Shown here in pieces: positions 52,125 through 63,296 of a stretch of DNA of 64,000 nt. The notes beneath the pieces are model-generated. The model worked only from the letters and a program-made list of their open reading frames with translations. It was not told the origin of the DNA and ran no database searches. Numbering within the stretch: the stretch's first letter is position 1; each line of letters begins with the position of its first letter. Origin of the DNA: Meloidogyne chitwoodi (lineage: Eukaryota; Nematoda; Chromadorea; Rhabditida; Meloidogynidae); the NCBI GenBank assembly GCA_015183035.1, contig JACZZP010000001.1, positions 558,001 through 622,000 on the forward strand. Reading direction: 5' to 3'. The translations under genes were made by a program, and so were the position numbers.

Positions 52125-53166
52125 TTACCGGATATTTCCACATTGTTGTGGAAGATCAATTTTAATACAATTATTACAAGCATCTTTACTTGATTTGCAT
52201 GGAGGTCCACATACACGGGTAATACAATAAATAAAAGTCTATAAATATTTTAAATAATTATTTTAAAATTTAATTTACATCAAATCCAATAGGAAAACAA
52301 TCTCCACAAAGTTTTGGAAGATCAAATTCATAACAATTATTACAAGCTAATTCACTTGTTGAACATGGAGTATCACAAGTGTTACATTTACATTGTTCAC
52401 ATTTTGTCTAAATTAATTTAAAATAATTAATTAAATTAATTTAAATTTAAAAAATACCTCATTTTTATTAACTTTATGAGTTGGTTTTTTACAAGATTTA
52501 CATAAATTAGGAACATCAATATTATAACAATTATCACAAGCAGATTTACTCACTGAACATGGATGATCACAAATTCTATGTTGACATTGTTCACAAGTCT
52601 TTTTAAAAAAATAAATATTTATTTTAATTATTTAAAAATAATTACTTCATTAACAACAGGTAAACAACATTTACATTGTATAGGTAAATCTATTAACTTG
52701 CAATTATTACAGGCATCTTTACTTGATTTACATGGAGGTCCACATACACGATTAATACATTGATGACAATTCTTTTTAAAAAAATTAATTAAATATATTA
52801 TTATTTGAATATTTATATTTTTAATTAAAATTAACATTTTTATTTTTAAATTTTAAATTAATTTATTTTTTCGGTAATTACGTATTATCCCTAAGCACTT
52901 TTGCGGACTTTTTTTGCGGACAAATTTATATATAAATAGACAATTTGAATAATAAAATCTTATTTAATTTTTTAGTCTATTTTTTTATTTATAATGAAAA
53001 AATAAATTTGTCCGCAAAAAAAGTCCGCAAAAGTGCTTAGGGATAATACGTAAGTACCAAATTTTTTCTAATAAAATACCTCTTCTTTAGCATTAATTTT
53101 AAAAGAAAATATATTAATAATAATAATTAATGAAGCAATTAAAAAAGAATATTTAAAAAAATTCAT
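52125..53166 (-). CDS. secreted protein of four cysteine-rich modules, one per exon
   Basis: Exons 53166-53080, 52771-52646, 52598-52458, 52407-52279 and 52238-52125 join in phase to about 198 residues. Exon 1 is a signal peptide (MNFFKYSFLIASLIIIINIF). Each later exon encodes a 37-47 residue module with C-x2-C-x4-C-x3-C-x6-C-x2-C-x8-C, for example CEQCQHRICDHPC. The fourth module lacks the first Cys and ends C-G-N-I-R at a TAA, at which a further donor overlaps (CG/GTAATA). All introns are phase 0, so modules could be added or lost freely. I do not recognise the module; the pattern suggests disulfides or metal binding. A MITE lies in intron 1. Confidence 0.7.
52873..53060. mobile_element. 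foldback MITE, same family as 18387-18772
   Basis: Ends are GGTAATTACGTATTATCC and GGATAATACGTAAGTACC, with CTAAGCACTTTTGCGGAC and its complement inside. Probable 8-bp duplication ATTTTTTC (52865-52872 and 53061-53068). It lies in the first intron of the cysteine-rich gene. Confidence 0.75.
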
Positions 53167-53620
53167 TTTTATTTTTTAATTTTATTTAATTAATTTTAAT
53201 TTTAATTTAATTTAAGAGTATTTTATCCGTATATTTATATCCAATATTTTTAAAATTTTTTAAAATTTCCAAAATTTCCAACAAGGAAAGTTTAATAAAA
53301 AACAGATGTTCAAATTATTTTAGAAATAAAATTTAAATTTAACTTTCCCCAAAATTAAAAATTTTTAAAATATTTTTTTAAATAAATAAAAAAATTAAAA
53401 TTACGCAAATAAAATTCTTTTTATGGTAATTACTTATATTAAATTTAAATATTTTAATTAAACAAATATATTTAATTTTATAATTTAATTTTTTATAATA
53501 ATTTTTTTATTTCAAATATTATATTAAAATTAAAAAAAATATATTTTAAAAATTTAATATTAGACATTTAATTAAAAAATAGATCTATTATATTAACATT
53601 TTACGATGAAATAAATCAAT
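53167..53620. other. intergenic, no gene seen
   Basis: AT-rich sequence between the cysteine-rich gene and an F-box gene that ends at 53621. It should contain the promoter of the cysteine-rich gene; TATCCGTATATTTATATCC at 53224-53242 could hold a weak TATA-like box. Confidence 0.4.
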
Positions 53621-54813
53621 TTATTTAATTCTAATAATTTCAATTGATTCAAAAAATTCTCCTCCGAATGCCTCATTTGGTACAAAGGTCCATAAAATTG
53701 AAAACATTATTTTTGGATTATGAATATTTGAAATTTTATAATGTTTTTTTAGATCGTTGTTTTCACTCATTTCAACTCCTTTGATAATTAACCCAAAACG
53801 AGGCAAATCTTCTGCAACGAAACTAATATTAGCCACTATTTTTGATAAATCTTTTGATGTTTCTATATACTAAAATATTTAAATTAATTTTTTAAAAAAG
53901 GCAATACTTACATTTATAAGATTATTGTAAAGTTGAATTATATTATTAGGAATAAGTTCATCAAAAATAACTTGAGGAATTCTATGACCTTCGTTTAACA
54001 ATAATTCTAATAAATAATTTCTGCCTTCTTCTGTGATGTTTCTGCCTTCTGTACCTGTCTCAATACTTTCACTAATAACCAAACGATCAAAAGTAAACTT
54101 CCAAGCATTAATATTTTGATTATTAAAGTAAATAGAAGCACTCTGACAAGTGAATTTTATTTTATCAATTTCTTCATTATCAAACAACAATTTACTCATT
54201 ACTGGATTGAAAACAAAATTTCTAAAGTCAAGCCTATCAAAAACACAGCGGAAGATTTGATCAAACCAATAGCGAACAATTTTTAATTCTTCGATGTTTT
54301 TAGGAATTAATGGCAAGTTCAAATTAAAATTCTTTTTGTTTGATCCTTCTATTAAATAATAAAGATATTAATTAATTAATTTAAATAAAAAACATTTTAA
54401 GTTATTTAATATTACCTTCTCTTAAAACGAGCAAAGGTTCAATAATATTAGTAGCAACATATAAGTCTAGAATATTTTGTACAAAGGTAGGAATTTGTTT
54501 ATCCAAAAAAGACAGCCACTAAGAAATGAGCAAAAATGATAAAATTAAAATTTAATAATTTTACCTTTTCCTGAAGATGATTACTCAAAGGAAAATTGAT
54601 TGCTTCAATGTCTTTTTTAAAATAATTTACTTTATCCTTTTTATAAATGTATAAATTTTCAATAGACAGGTTGAATTTTTTGTGAGCCAATTCATCTTCA
54701 TATTTATTAATAAAATAACAAAAATGGCGACTGGTTTGTTTAATTTTAAATAATTCATCAAAATTGAAATATTTAAGAATTTTAAGTTGAATTTCTGCTG
54801 GTAAATATTCCAT
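53621..54813 (-). CDS. F-box-like protein, subfamily A, four exons, intact
   Basis: Exons 54813-54565, 54518-54416, 54348-53912 and 53869-53621 join in phase to 345 residues. The F-box part MEYLPAEIQLKILKYFNFDE is in a first exon without the post-F-box intron. The second exon starts TGGCTGTCT, a variant of the usual TGGCAATCT. The long exon has LPLIPKNIEELKIVRYWFDQ; the last has SKDLSKIVANISFVAED. Confidence 0.75.
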
Positions 54814-54995
54814 AATTTTATTTAAATTTTTAATCTAAAAAAGAAAAGAAAATATTTAATAAAAACACAATTTGGAATATCAGTGACAAATAAGAATGGA
54901 GTAAAAGTAAGTTTATTTAATCTAATAGGTGTTTCTTTTATAAGAAAGCTGGCGATGAAATAGGAGGAAAAGATTATTTGAGCTAATATTTTTCC

Positions 54996-55003
54996 CTTTT
55001 ATA
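54996..55003 (-). promoter_or_regulatory. TATAAAAG box (minus strand)
   Basis: On the minus strand TCAAGTATAAAAGGGAAAAA lies about 185 bases upstream of the ATG at 54813. Confidence 0.5.
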
Positions 55004-55194
55004 CTTGAGAATTGTGAGGTAAAATGGGGAAAGATTAAAATAATTTATTTAAATTATTAAATTATAAAACTTTGTTTAAATTAGATTTGTTAATTATTTA
55101 TTATTTTTATAATTTTAAAATATTTAATGGAGCTTCGCGATTGAAGTTTTGACTAAAATGAAAATTCTTCCAATTTAATCGTCCAACTTGTTAA

Positions 55195-55203
55195 TATAAA
55201 AAG
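55195..55203 (+). promoter_or_regulatory. TATAAAAAG box
   Basis: TTAATATAAAAAGTGAAATA lies about 115 bases upstream of the ATG at 55314 and is a close variant of the family box. With 54996 it forms a divergent pair. Confidence 0.5.
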
Positions 55204-55313
55204 TGAAATAAATAGCTTAATCAACTTTATTTAACTCCATTCTAACAGGTTATCTAATATTCTGTATTTTATTAAATATTTTCTATTTTTTGGCTTAAAC
55301 GTCTAAAAGAAGT

Positions 55314-56676
55314 ATGGAATATTTACCAGCAGAAATTCAACTTCAGATCCTCAAAAATCTTAATTTTGATGAATTACACAAAATTAAGCAAACCAGTCAA
55401 CATTTTTGTTATTTTATTAATAAATACGAAGAAAGTTTAGCTCGTAAAAGATTCGAATCATTAACTTGTGTAATTTTAGTTTATTTTTTATTTATTTAAT
55501 TTTATTAGTTAAGACGTACGAAGCTTATAAAGAATTAAAATTTGAATCAATTGATTTTCCTTTGAGTAAACATCTTCAAGAAAAGGTATATTAGTTTTAT
55601 TAATATTTAAATTAATTTTTCAGTGGCAATCCGTTGTGGATAAAAATATTCAAATTACTCTTCATTCAACTATTGTGGTATTTTTTTAGTTTATTTTAGA
55701 TTAAAAATGACATTTTTCAAATAATTTTAGAGCTTTCTTCCGTCTGAAAATTTAGCTTTACGTTGTTTTCTAGAAGGTAATATTTATTTATTTAAATTAT
55801 TCCTTTAATTTAACAAAAAATTATATTTTTTGTTAAAAGATAAAATTGACATTTTGCCAAATATTAAAATGTTAATAAATATTTAAACTAGATTTTCTTC
55901 TCTTTTAAAAAATTCTCATATTAATTAATTGATTAATAAATAATATTTTATTTTATTTAGTAATAGAAGGATCGAATGAAAAGACTTTTACTGTAAAATT
56001 GCCAGTATTTCCTCAGAACATCGAAGAATTAAAAATTATTCGTTATTGGTTATTGAAAATATTTTCTTGTGATTTTAGTATTATCAAATTTAAATATTTT
56101 ATTTTCAATCTAGAGATGATTAATTTACTTTTTGACAACGAAGAAATTAATAAATTAAAATTTAAATGTCAAAGAACTTTTATTTTCTTTGATAAACAAA
56201 ATATTAATGCTTGGAAATTTACTTTTGATCATTTGGTTATTAGTGAAGGAATTATGATTAATTTTCATCACAATGACTCTACAAAAGAATTTTTTGAATT
56301 ATTGTTAAATTTATGTTATAAAATTCCTTTGGTTGAGTTTCTCTGGATGTATGATCCACCTGCACTTTACAATCTTTTTATAAATGTAAGAAGGGTTTTT
56401 TTGTTTTTTATTAATTTAAAAATATTTTAGCATTTAATAGAAACATCAACAGATTTATCAAAAATTGTAGCTAAAATTAAAATACATTTCAAAAGCTCTC
56501 GTTTTGAATTAATTGTTAGAGGAGTTGAAATGAGTGAAAGCAATAATGAAAAAAAATGTTATAAAATTACAAATATTAATGACACTAAAATTATGTTTTT
56601 AATTCAATGGGTCTTTTACTTGTCCATGTATGAACCCAATCTTCTTGATTATATTGAAATTAATAGATTATATTGA
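55314..56676 (+). CDS. F-box-like protein, subfamily A, six exons, intact
   Basis: Exons 55314-55469, 55514-55585, 55624-55677, 55731-55776, 55967-56385 and 56431-56676 join in phase to 330 residues. The exon plan equals that of 56-1271: F-box (MEYLPAEIQLQILKNLNFDE), a 72-base exon ending L-Q-E-K, the TGGCAATCC exon, a short exon, the long exon (LPVFPQNIEELKIIRYWLLK) and the last (LSKIVAKIKIHF to NRLY). Confidence 0.75.
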
Positions 56677-57087
56677 AATTAATTTGTTTTGTTTATTAAA
56701 TTATATATTTTGTTTTTTGTTAAAATTTCTATACATTTCTAATCATAGTCATAATATAATTTTTTTATTTAAATAATTTGGAGAATTAAATATAAATTTA
56801 TATTTGAATAAATTATAAATAAAAATAATTTTATATTTGTTTTTAAATTATTAAATATTATTTTTATAAAATAAATTAAAATTTATTATTTAAATAATTT
56901 GGAGAATTTGTTATAAAATTGTAAAAATTATTTAATTTCAATTAATTTTATATAAATAATATTTAATAATATAAAAACAAATATAAAATTATTTTTATTT
57001 ATAATTTATTCAAATATAAATTTATATTTAATTCTTCACATTATTTAAATAAATATTATTTTTAATTATTAATTTAAATTTATTTGT

Positions 57088-57457
57088 TCATTGTTTACAC
57101 CAACATTCTAATTTACCAATAATACTACAATAACCTCCTAATTTGTAACCTTCCGTCTTACAAACTTTTTTGCAAACACCATCTCCAATTACTCCCATGC
57201 ATCTGGTATATTTTTTGTTATCAAAAAATAGGTAATTATCTTCTTAATTTTTAGATTTATTTAATTATGTTTTGGGTGGCTATAAATTAAATTTTTATTC
57301 TATTTTATTTTATTTTAATATTTAAATTAATTTTATTTATTTTTAAATATAAATTTACTCATACCTATGCTTTACTTAAAACATCAGCTAAAACAATATT
57401 ATTTAAATTAATTATTAAAATAATAAAAAATGTTAAAAATATAATAATAAATTTCAT
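57088..57457 (-). CDS. defensin-like peptide gene, exon 1 doubtful
   Basis: The leader exon starts at 57457 (MKFIIIFLTFFIILIINLNN then IVLADVLS) and exon 2 (to 57088) encodes C-x8-C-x3-C-x10-C-x7-C-x1-C, ending W-C-K-Q. The donor that fits the other copies reads GCATAG/GTATGAG, which puts an in-frame TAG at the exon end, and no obvious acceptor phase rescues it. It is either a pseudogene or uses an unrecognised splice. The mature part is intact and differs from the other copies by many substitutions. Confidence 0.5.
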
Positions 57458-57719
57458 AATTAATTTTTTAAATAATAATAATTATTTTTATTTTTTAAAA
57501 TTATTTTTTTAATAAAAATGAAGACATTTTATTCAATATTTATATGAACAAAAAATATTTTTATTTTTAAAAGTTATATTTATTTGTTTATAATAAAATT
57601 CCTTCATTTTTATTCAAACAAATAAATACTTTTCAGCTGATTTTTATTATTTAAATGTTAAATTACTAATATTTAATTATTTTTTATTAAAATATTAAAA
57701 TTTTATTTTAATATCTAAT

Positions 57720-58020
57720 TATATAATTGAGAAAAGTGTGTGTGTTTGTTTGTTTGTTTGTCTGTCCTTTTATAGACAAATGATTGGGGGAAGTTAAAAT
57801 GGGGGGTTTTTATAGTAAAGTTGCAACTTGAAAATAAACTTGAATAGGGCAAGTTTAAATTTAAAACTTGAAAACAAACTTGAATTTAAAACTTGAAAAT
57901 AAACTTTAACTTGAAACTTAAAAATAAACTTAGAACTTGGATACTATAAAAACCCTGTATTTTGATCAGTATTTAACGCACTACATTTCAACACTACAAA
58001 CATAAACAACGCTCTTTGCT
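57720..58020 (+). promoter_or_regulatory. upstream region of minisatellite locus 2 with TATA box
   Basis: This is the counterpart of 9666-9990: GTTTGTTTG runs, repeated AACTTGAAAATAAACTTGAA units, and TATAAAAACCCTGTATTTTG with TATAAAAA at 57945-57952, 83 bases before the ATG at 58035. Confidence 0.45.
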
Positions 58021-58034
58021 GGATTTGCTTCAAT

Positions 58035-58754
58035 ATGGACGCCGACGAATCTTGCTGCTCCAGTGACGCCATAAGAAAAGAAGCCGTGCTGAGGAGTCGG
58101 AGTCAGAGACGCTTGAGTCAGAGACGCTTGAGTCAGAGACGCTTGAGTCAGAGACGCTTGAGTCAGAGACGCTTGAGTCAGAGACGCTTGAGTCAGAGAC
58201 GCTTGAGTCAGAGACGCTTGAGTCAGAGACGCTTGAGTCAGAGACGCTTGAGTCAGAGACGCTTGAGTCAGAGACGCTTGAGTCAGAGACGCTTGAGTCA
58301 GAGACGCTTGAGTCAGAGACGCTTGAGTCAGAGACGCTTGAGTCAGAGACGCTTGAGTCAGAGACGCTTGAGTCAGAGACGCTTGAGTCAGAGACGCTTG
58401 AGTCAGAGACGCTTGAGTCAGAGACGCTTGAGTCAGAGACGCTTGAGTCAGAGACGCTTGAGTCAGAGACGCTTGAGTCAGAGACGCTTGAGTCAGAGAC
58501 GCTTGAGTCAGAGACGCTTGAGTCAGAGACGCTTGAGTCAGAGACGCTTGAGTCAGAGACGCTTGAGTCAGAGACGCTTGAGTCAGAGACGCTTGAGTCA
58601 GAGACGCTTGAGTCAGAGACGCTTGAGTCAGAGACGCTTGAGTCAGAGACGCTTGAGTCAGAGACGCTTGAGTCAGAGACGCTTGAGTCTATTTAAGAGG
58701 CAATTTAAGCTGATAAACATGAGTAAGAGAAACGTAATTTTGAGTAAGAGATAG
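58035..58754 (+). CDS. 15-bp minisatellite ORF, locus 2 (uninterrupted)
   Basis: The ORF starts MDADESCCSSDAIRKEAVLR and continues as LSQRR units for 39 repeats, then a degenerate tail (KRQFKLINMSKRNVILSKR) and TAG; 239 residues. A TATA-containing block 83 bases upstream is shared with locus 1. The Ser/Arg/Gln repeat would be very basic. The downstream 100 bases hold decayed repeats (GAGTAAGAGGCACTTAAG), so the array was once longer. Because the repeat is 15 bp, long frames arise automatically; whether this is translated is unknown. Confidence 0.4.
   Translation: MDADESCCSSDAIRKEAVLRSRSQRRLSQRRLSQRRLSQRRLSQRRLSQRRLSQRRLSQRRLSQRRLSQRRLSQRRLSQRRLSQRRLSQRRLSQRRLSQRRLSQRRLSQRRLSQRRLSQRRLSQRRLSQRRLSQRRLSQRRLSQRRLSQRRLSQRRLSQRRLSQRRLSQRRLSQRRLSQRRLSQRRLSQRRLSQRRLSQRRLSQRRLSQRRLSQRRLSLFKRQFKLINMSKRNVILSKR
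58099..58683. repeat. 15-bp minisatellite, 39 copies (locus 2)
   Basis: Units of TTGAGTCAGAGACGC over 585 bp, uniform except the first (GGAGTCAGAGACGCT). Degenerate copies continue to about 58850. Confidence 0.95.
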
Positions 58755-58934
58755 TTGAGTCTGAGTAAGAGGCACTTAAGTGAGACACTGAGTCTGAGTG
58801 AGAGACATTTGATTCTGAATAAGAGACACTTGAGTCAGAAACATTAGTCTCAGTATTTATGTGTTTTGTTCTTTTAAAAAGTTTGTAAGTGTAAAGTTTT
58901 TATTGTTAGAATATTTTAAGTTTATTGTTTTTTG

Positions 58935-58975
58935 CTAACGGAGAAGGACGCCCGAAGGGCGTCCATCTCCGCTAG
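58935..58975. other. strong GC-rich hairpin
   Basis: CTAACGGAGAAGGACGCCC, a GAA loop, then GGGCGTCCATCTCCGCTAG form a stem of about 17 pairs. It stands out in very AT-rich DNA, about 180 bases after the minisatellite ORF. No T-run follows that would make it a simple bacterial terminator, and a eukaryotic role is unclear. Confidence 0.6.
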
Positions 58976-59360
58976 TTTTAAATAAAATATGAAATTTAAT
59001 ATTTTTTTAATTCTATAAATTTAAAAATATTTTATCAAATTATCAAAATTATTATAAATCTTTTTTAATTTTAAAATTACTATTTTTTAAAAAAAGTTGT
59101 TTATATTTATTCCCCTCTTTTTAATAGAAAAGAGACTGTCATAATAAAGAAAACTCAAAACTTGTTTTAAGTTGCAAAGTTTAATAAATAAATAAATAAA
59201 TATTTTTATAAAACATTAAAATAAATTGTTGAATAAAATTAAACTTTTTTTTGATAATAAAAATATTTATTTTTTAATAAATAAATATTTTTAATTTTTG
59301 AATTATTTTGCATTTATTTATTTTTAATAAAAGGTAAAAATATTTTTAATTTATTAAATA

Positions 59361-59718
59361 TTAGTCTGGTATATTAACTATCCAATTTCGACAAAAACAA
59401 AACGATCCTAACCAAATACCGCAAAAGCCAGTTAAATAACCTTCTTGTTGGCAATGTGTGATGCATTCATTTCTGCGAACAAAAAAGCACTTACCTTAAA
59501 AATAAAATAAATTTACTAATTAAATATTAGAATTTAAAATTAATAATGATCCAGCCCTTTAAACAAAATAAATATTTAAATTAAATAATTTTTTTAATAA
59601 ATTTACTCATACCTTTAAATGTTTTACTTAAAAAGTCTCTAGCTAAAACATCTCTATTATTATTTAAATTAATTATTAAAATAATAAAAAATGTTAAAAA
59701 TATAATAATTAATTTCAT
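59361..59718 (-). CDS. secreted defensin-like peptide, diverged member
   Basis: Exons 59718-59613 and 59494-59361 join in phase to 79 residues. The leader starts MKLIIIFLTFFIILIINLNN. The mature part has six cysteines spaced C-x7-C-x3-C-x9-C-x7-C-x1-C with G-F-C before the fourth, and a short tail after the last Cys (R-N-W-I-V-N-I-P-D). Exon 2 begins GTAAGTGC, itself donor-like, so two acceptor/donor readings are possible, but the TTTTAAG acceptor keeps the frame. It keeps the fold pattern with little sequence identity to the other three. Confidence 0.65.
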
Positions 59719-59949
59719 ATTTTATTTTTAAATATTTTTTTAATAAAAATGGAGACATTTTTTAACAAATTTATATATTAACAATTTTATAAGGAAGTAA
59801 AATATTTTTATTTTTAAATGACAAATTAAAAAGAAAATAAATAAATAATTTTCAGCTGATTTTTATTATTTAAATATTAAATTACTAATATTAAATAAAA
59901 AATAATTATAAAATAATATTAAATAATATATTTTTTAATTCTTAATTTA

Positions 59950-60030
59950 AATTAGGGTAGCTCCCCGACCCATCGGGGGAGGAAAAGTCGGGGAATAACC
60001 TTCGGGGACGGATTTGAGAACATCAAGTTT
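59950..60030. other. GC-rich patch with small hairpin
   Basis: CTCCCCGACCCATCGGGGGAG (59961-59981) folds, followed by AAAGTCGGGGAATAACCTTC. The composition differs sharply from the flanks; probably a fragment of a repeat. No coding reading. Confidence 0.4.
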
Positions 60031-60212
60031 TACTTCAAAGGTAAATTTTGCATAATTTTTAAACAAAGATTTAATTAAAAAAACGATTAAAAATAAATTA
60101 TTGCCAACAAATATGCATTAAAATTAAAAAAAGATAATTTAATAATTTAACTTTAAAACAAAAAATGAATCAAAAAATAAAATAAATTAACAATTTTCGA
60201 TTATATATATCA

Positions 60213-61503
60213 CTAATCTCTATAACGAAAAATTTCAATTTTTTTAATTAAATTGCTTCCCTCTCTTTCAAAGTTCCAAAAAATTGAAAACATCAATTTA
60301 GAATCATAAATATTTGTAAGATCATAATAACGTTCACTGCCGCCCTCAGTCGTTTGAACTCCTCTAACAATTAATTTAGAACTAGGCCAGCAATTGCATT
60401 CACATCTAAATGTAAATACATTCACCATTTTTGACAAATCTTTTGATGTTTCCATGTTCTGAATAATTAAATTAATTTTTAATTTAAACAACTTTAATAT
60501 TCCTTATTAAACTTACATTTATAAGATTATTGTAAAGTACTATTTGATTATAATTAGGTTGTTCCAAAGTAACATTAGGAATTCTATAACCTTCATTTAA
60601 TAATAATTCTAATAAAAAATTGCTGCCTTCCTTTATAGTTTCTTGTTGTTCTTCTCTTTCAAAAAATTTTATATCAAGACAGCTACTAATAACCAAAAAA
60701 TCAAAAGTAAATTTCCAAGCAGCAATATTTTGATTATTGAAGAAAATAGAAGCATCATCACAATAAAATTTTAATTTACTGATTTCTTCGTTATCAAAAA
60801 GAAGTTTAATCATCTCTGGATTTAAAATAAAGTCATTAAACTCGACATCTCGAAAATCACAGCGAACGATTTGCACTAACCAATAACGAATAATTTTCAA
60901 TTCTTCAATGTTTTTTGGAAATAAAGGCAATTTCAGAGCAAGATTCTTTTCTTTATATCTTTCTACATTAAATATAATAAAGATATTAATTAATTTAAAT
61001 AAGAAAAATTAAAAAGAAAATTTTAAGTTAGTTAATAAACCTTGAAGAAAAAAGAGTGAAGGTTCAATTCTAACAGCGATTGCTTCTGTATTTTCAAAAA
61101 TAAATTCCCCGTTTAAAATATTATCTTCCATCTTTTCAACAATTGATTCTGTATTTACTATACAAATAGGAATTTGTTTATTCAAAGTAGATAACCACTA
61201 AAAAATTAGCAAAAAATGAGAATTAAATAAAATGTCAACCTTTTCTTGAAGATTATTACTTAAAGTAAAATTATTTGCCATATCTTTCACAGAATTAGAA
61301 TTAAATGATAAAATAGCTTGATTACACATTTCATAATCTGAGGCTATAAAAAAGAGTGTATTAAATTTTTTACGAGCAAAACATTCTTCGTATTTATTAA
61401 TAAATTCATAGAAATGGCGATTGGTTTGTTTAAATGTAAATAATTCATCATAATTGAGATTTTTGAGAATTTTGTGTTGTATTTCTGCAGGTAAATATTC
61501 CAT
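60213..61503 (-). CDS. F-box-like protein, subfamily A, four exons, intact
   Basis: Exons 61503-61240, 61197-61041, 60962-60517 and 60458-60213 join in phase to 370 residues, the longest of the four-exon A models. F-box MEYLPAEIQHKILKNLNYDE. The TGGTTATCT exon is enlarged by an acidic insertion. The long exon has LPLFPKNIEELKIIRYWLVQ; the last has SKDLSKMVNVFTFRCECNCW and ends F-R-Y-R-D. Confidence 0.7.
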
Positions 61504-61698
61504 TATTTTTTTGAATTTCTAAAATAAAAATAATTAAAATATGAGAATTTAAGCCAAGTATAAATTATTGTCATATTTAGCAAATATAAAAAAGTAAACA
61601 ATTTAATATAATTTACTTTAAAACAAAAAATTGAGCATAAAATCAATGAAATCAAAAAATAAATAAAATTTAATATCAGACTAAAAATAGTCTAGCAA

Positions 61699-62927
61699 TT
61701 ATTTGTTTCCATCTCGGTTCGCAACTTCAGTAAAATCAGTAATGGAAATAGAATCAATCAAATCAGTTGAATTTTCCTTAAACATCCATATTATGACAAA
61801 CGTCATTTTAGAATGATTATTTTCAATTTTAATGATTTTTCTTGAATTGTCGCTTATTTTCTCAGCTATCCATCCACTACGAATTAATTTAGAATGATGC
61901 CAATCTCCTCTGCAACAAAATATAATTTGAGATAACTTTTTTGATAATTTTGTTGAGGTTTCCAAATGCTAAATGTTCAAATTAATTTTTAATAAAACTA
62001 ATTTAATTTTCTAAACATACTTTTATAAGATAATTGTAAAGCACAATTTGACTATCATTAAGTTGATCCAAAAAATATGCAGAAATTTTATCACCTTCGT
62101 TTGACAATAATTCAAACAAAATATTGCAATCTTCCTCTTTAGTTTTGAGTTCTTTGAAATTTATAAGAAGACGTTCATTAATAACAAAACGACCAAATGT
62201 AAATTTCCAAAAATCAAAATTTTGATTATGGAAGGAAAGATAAGCCTTTTGACAATTAAATTTAAATTTAGCAATTTCATTAGCATCGAAAAGTAATTCG
62301 ATCATTTTCGGATTAAAAAGAAAATCATCAAAGTTAATATCGCCGAAAACACAACAGAAGATTTTCTCTAACCAATAACGAACAATTTTGAATTCCTTGA
62401 TGCTTTTTGGATAAGATGGCAGATCCAAAGTGTAACAAATCTTCTTAAGCGAGGTTTCTATAAAATAATAAGAAATTAATTTATATATAGCTTTTCTAAA
62501 AGTAAACAAAAATAACACCTTCTTTGAAACAGAGTAAAGGCTCAGTTTGATCAGAATAACCTGATGATCCTGTAGTATTCACTATGAAAACAGGAATTTT
62601 TTTGTCGACAGCAGAAAGCCACTAAAAATTGGGTAAAAAACATTAACTTTAATAAAATGAATACCTTCTCCTCGAGATGAGTATTCAATCATTTTTTTCA
62701 ATATTGAGTTTCAGAAGATAACCGTTACTCTTTAAAACAAGCAATTTCAGCACTAAAAGATCTGGAGTAGCAAAACAGAGTTGTTCAAATTTTTTGTGAG
62801 CTAATTCATCTTTGTTTTTATTAATAAGATCACAAAAATGACGATTGGTTTGCTTCAACGCAAATAATTCATCAAAGTTGAGAAATTTAAGAATCTTAAG
62901 TTGAGTTTCAGTTGATAAATTTTCCAT
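61699..62927 (-). pseudogene. F-box-like gene, subfamily A, with a frameshift in exon 1
   Basis: Exon 1 starts MENLSTETQLKILKFLNFDE. Near 62695 the frame runs into TGA inside an A-rich run (NIEKND, stop); one base gained or lost there would restore L-N-T-H-L-E-E-K before the donor. The TGGCTTTCT exon (about 62622), the long exon (LPSYPKSIKEFKIVRYWLEK, ending at about 62021) and the last exon (STKLSKKLSQIIFCC, to 61699) are open. The frameshift is in a homopolymer and could be a sequencing error, in which case the gene is intact. Confidence 0.55.
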
Positions 62928-63296
62928 AATTTTTCTTAAGTTTTTAAAGCTAAAAATTAAAATTTAATAATCAAAACAAATCAAATAAATATTAAGGTAA
63001 AATTAAATGTAAATTGTTTCGCTAAATCTGCCTAAAAGAATTAAAAAAAAAATAGGTGAAATAGTATGATATAAAATAGTAGGTATTGATAGAATAAAAG
63101 TAAAGACATTAGATAACCAAGTAAGATAAGTTGGCACCAAAACAACCTAATACATTGGAAATTGGGAAATTGTCTAGTCCATTTATTCGCAAGAAAATAT
63201 TTTAAACCCAAAAATGCATTTATGAATAAAATTAAAATTTTTCTTTCGCAAACTAGAAAAAATTTTTCAATATTTAAAAAGTTTATTTCTAGTTTG
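62928..63296. other. intergenic, no gene seen
   Basis: Upstream flank of the minus-strand F-box gene. No clear TATAAAAG box and no convincing coding region; a hydrophobic 86-codon frame at 63301-63041 is not supported. Confidence 0.45.
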
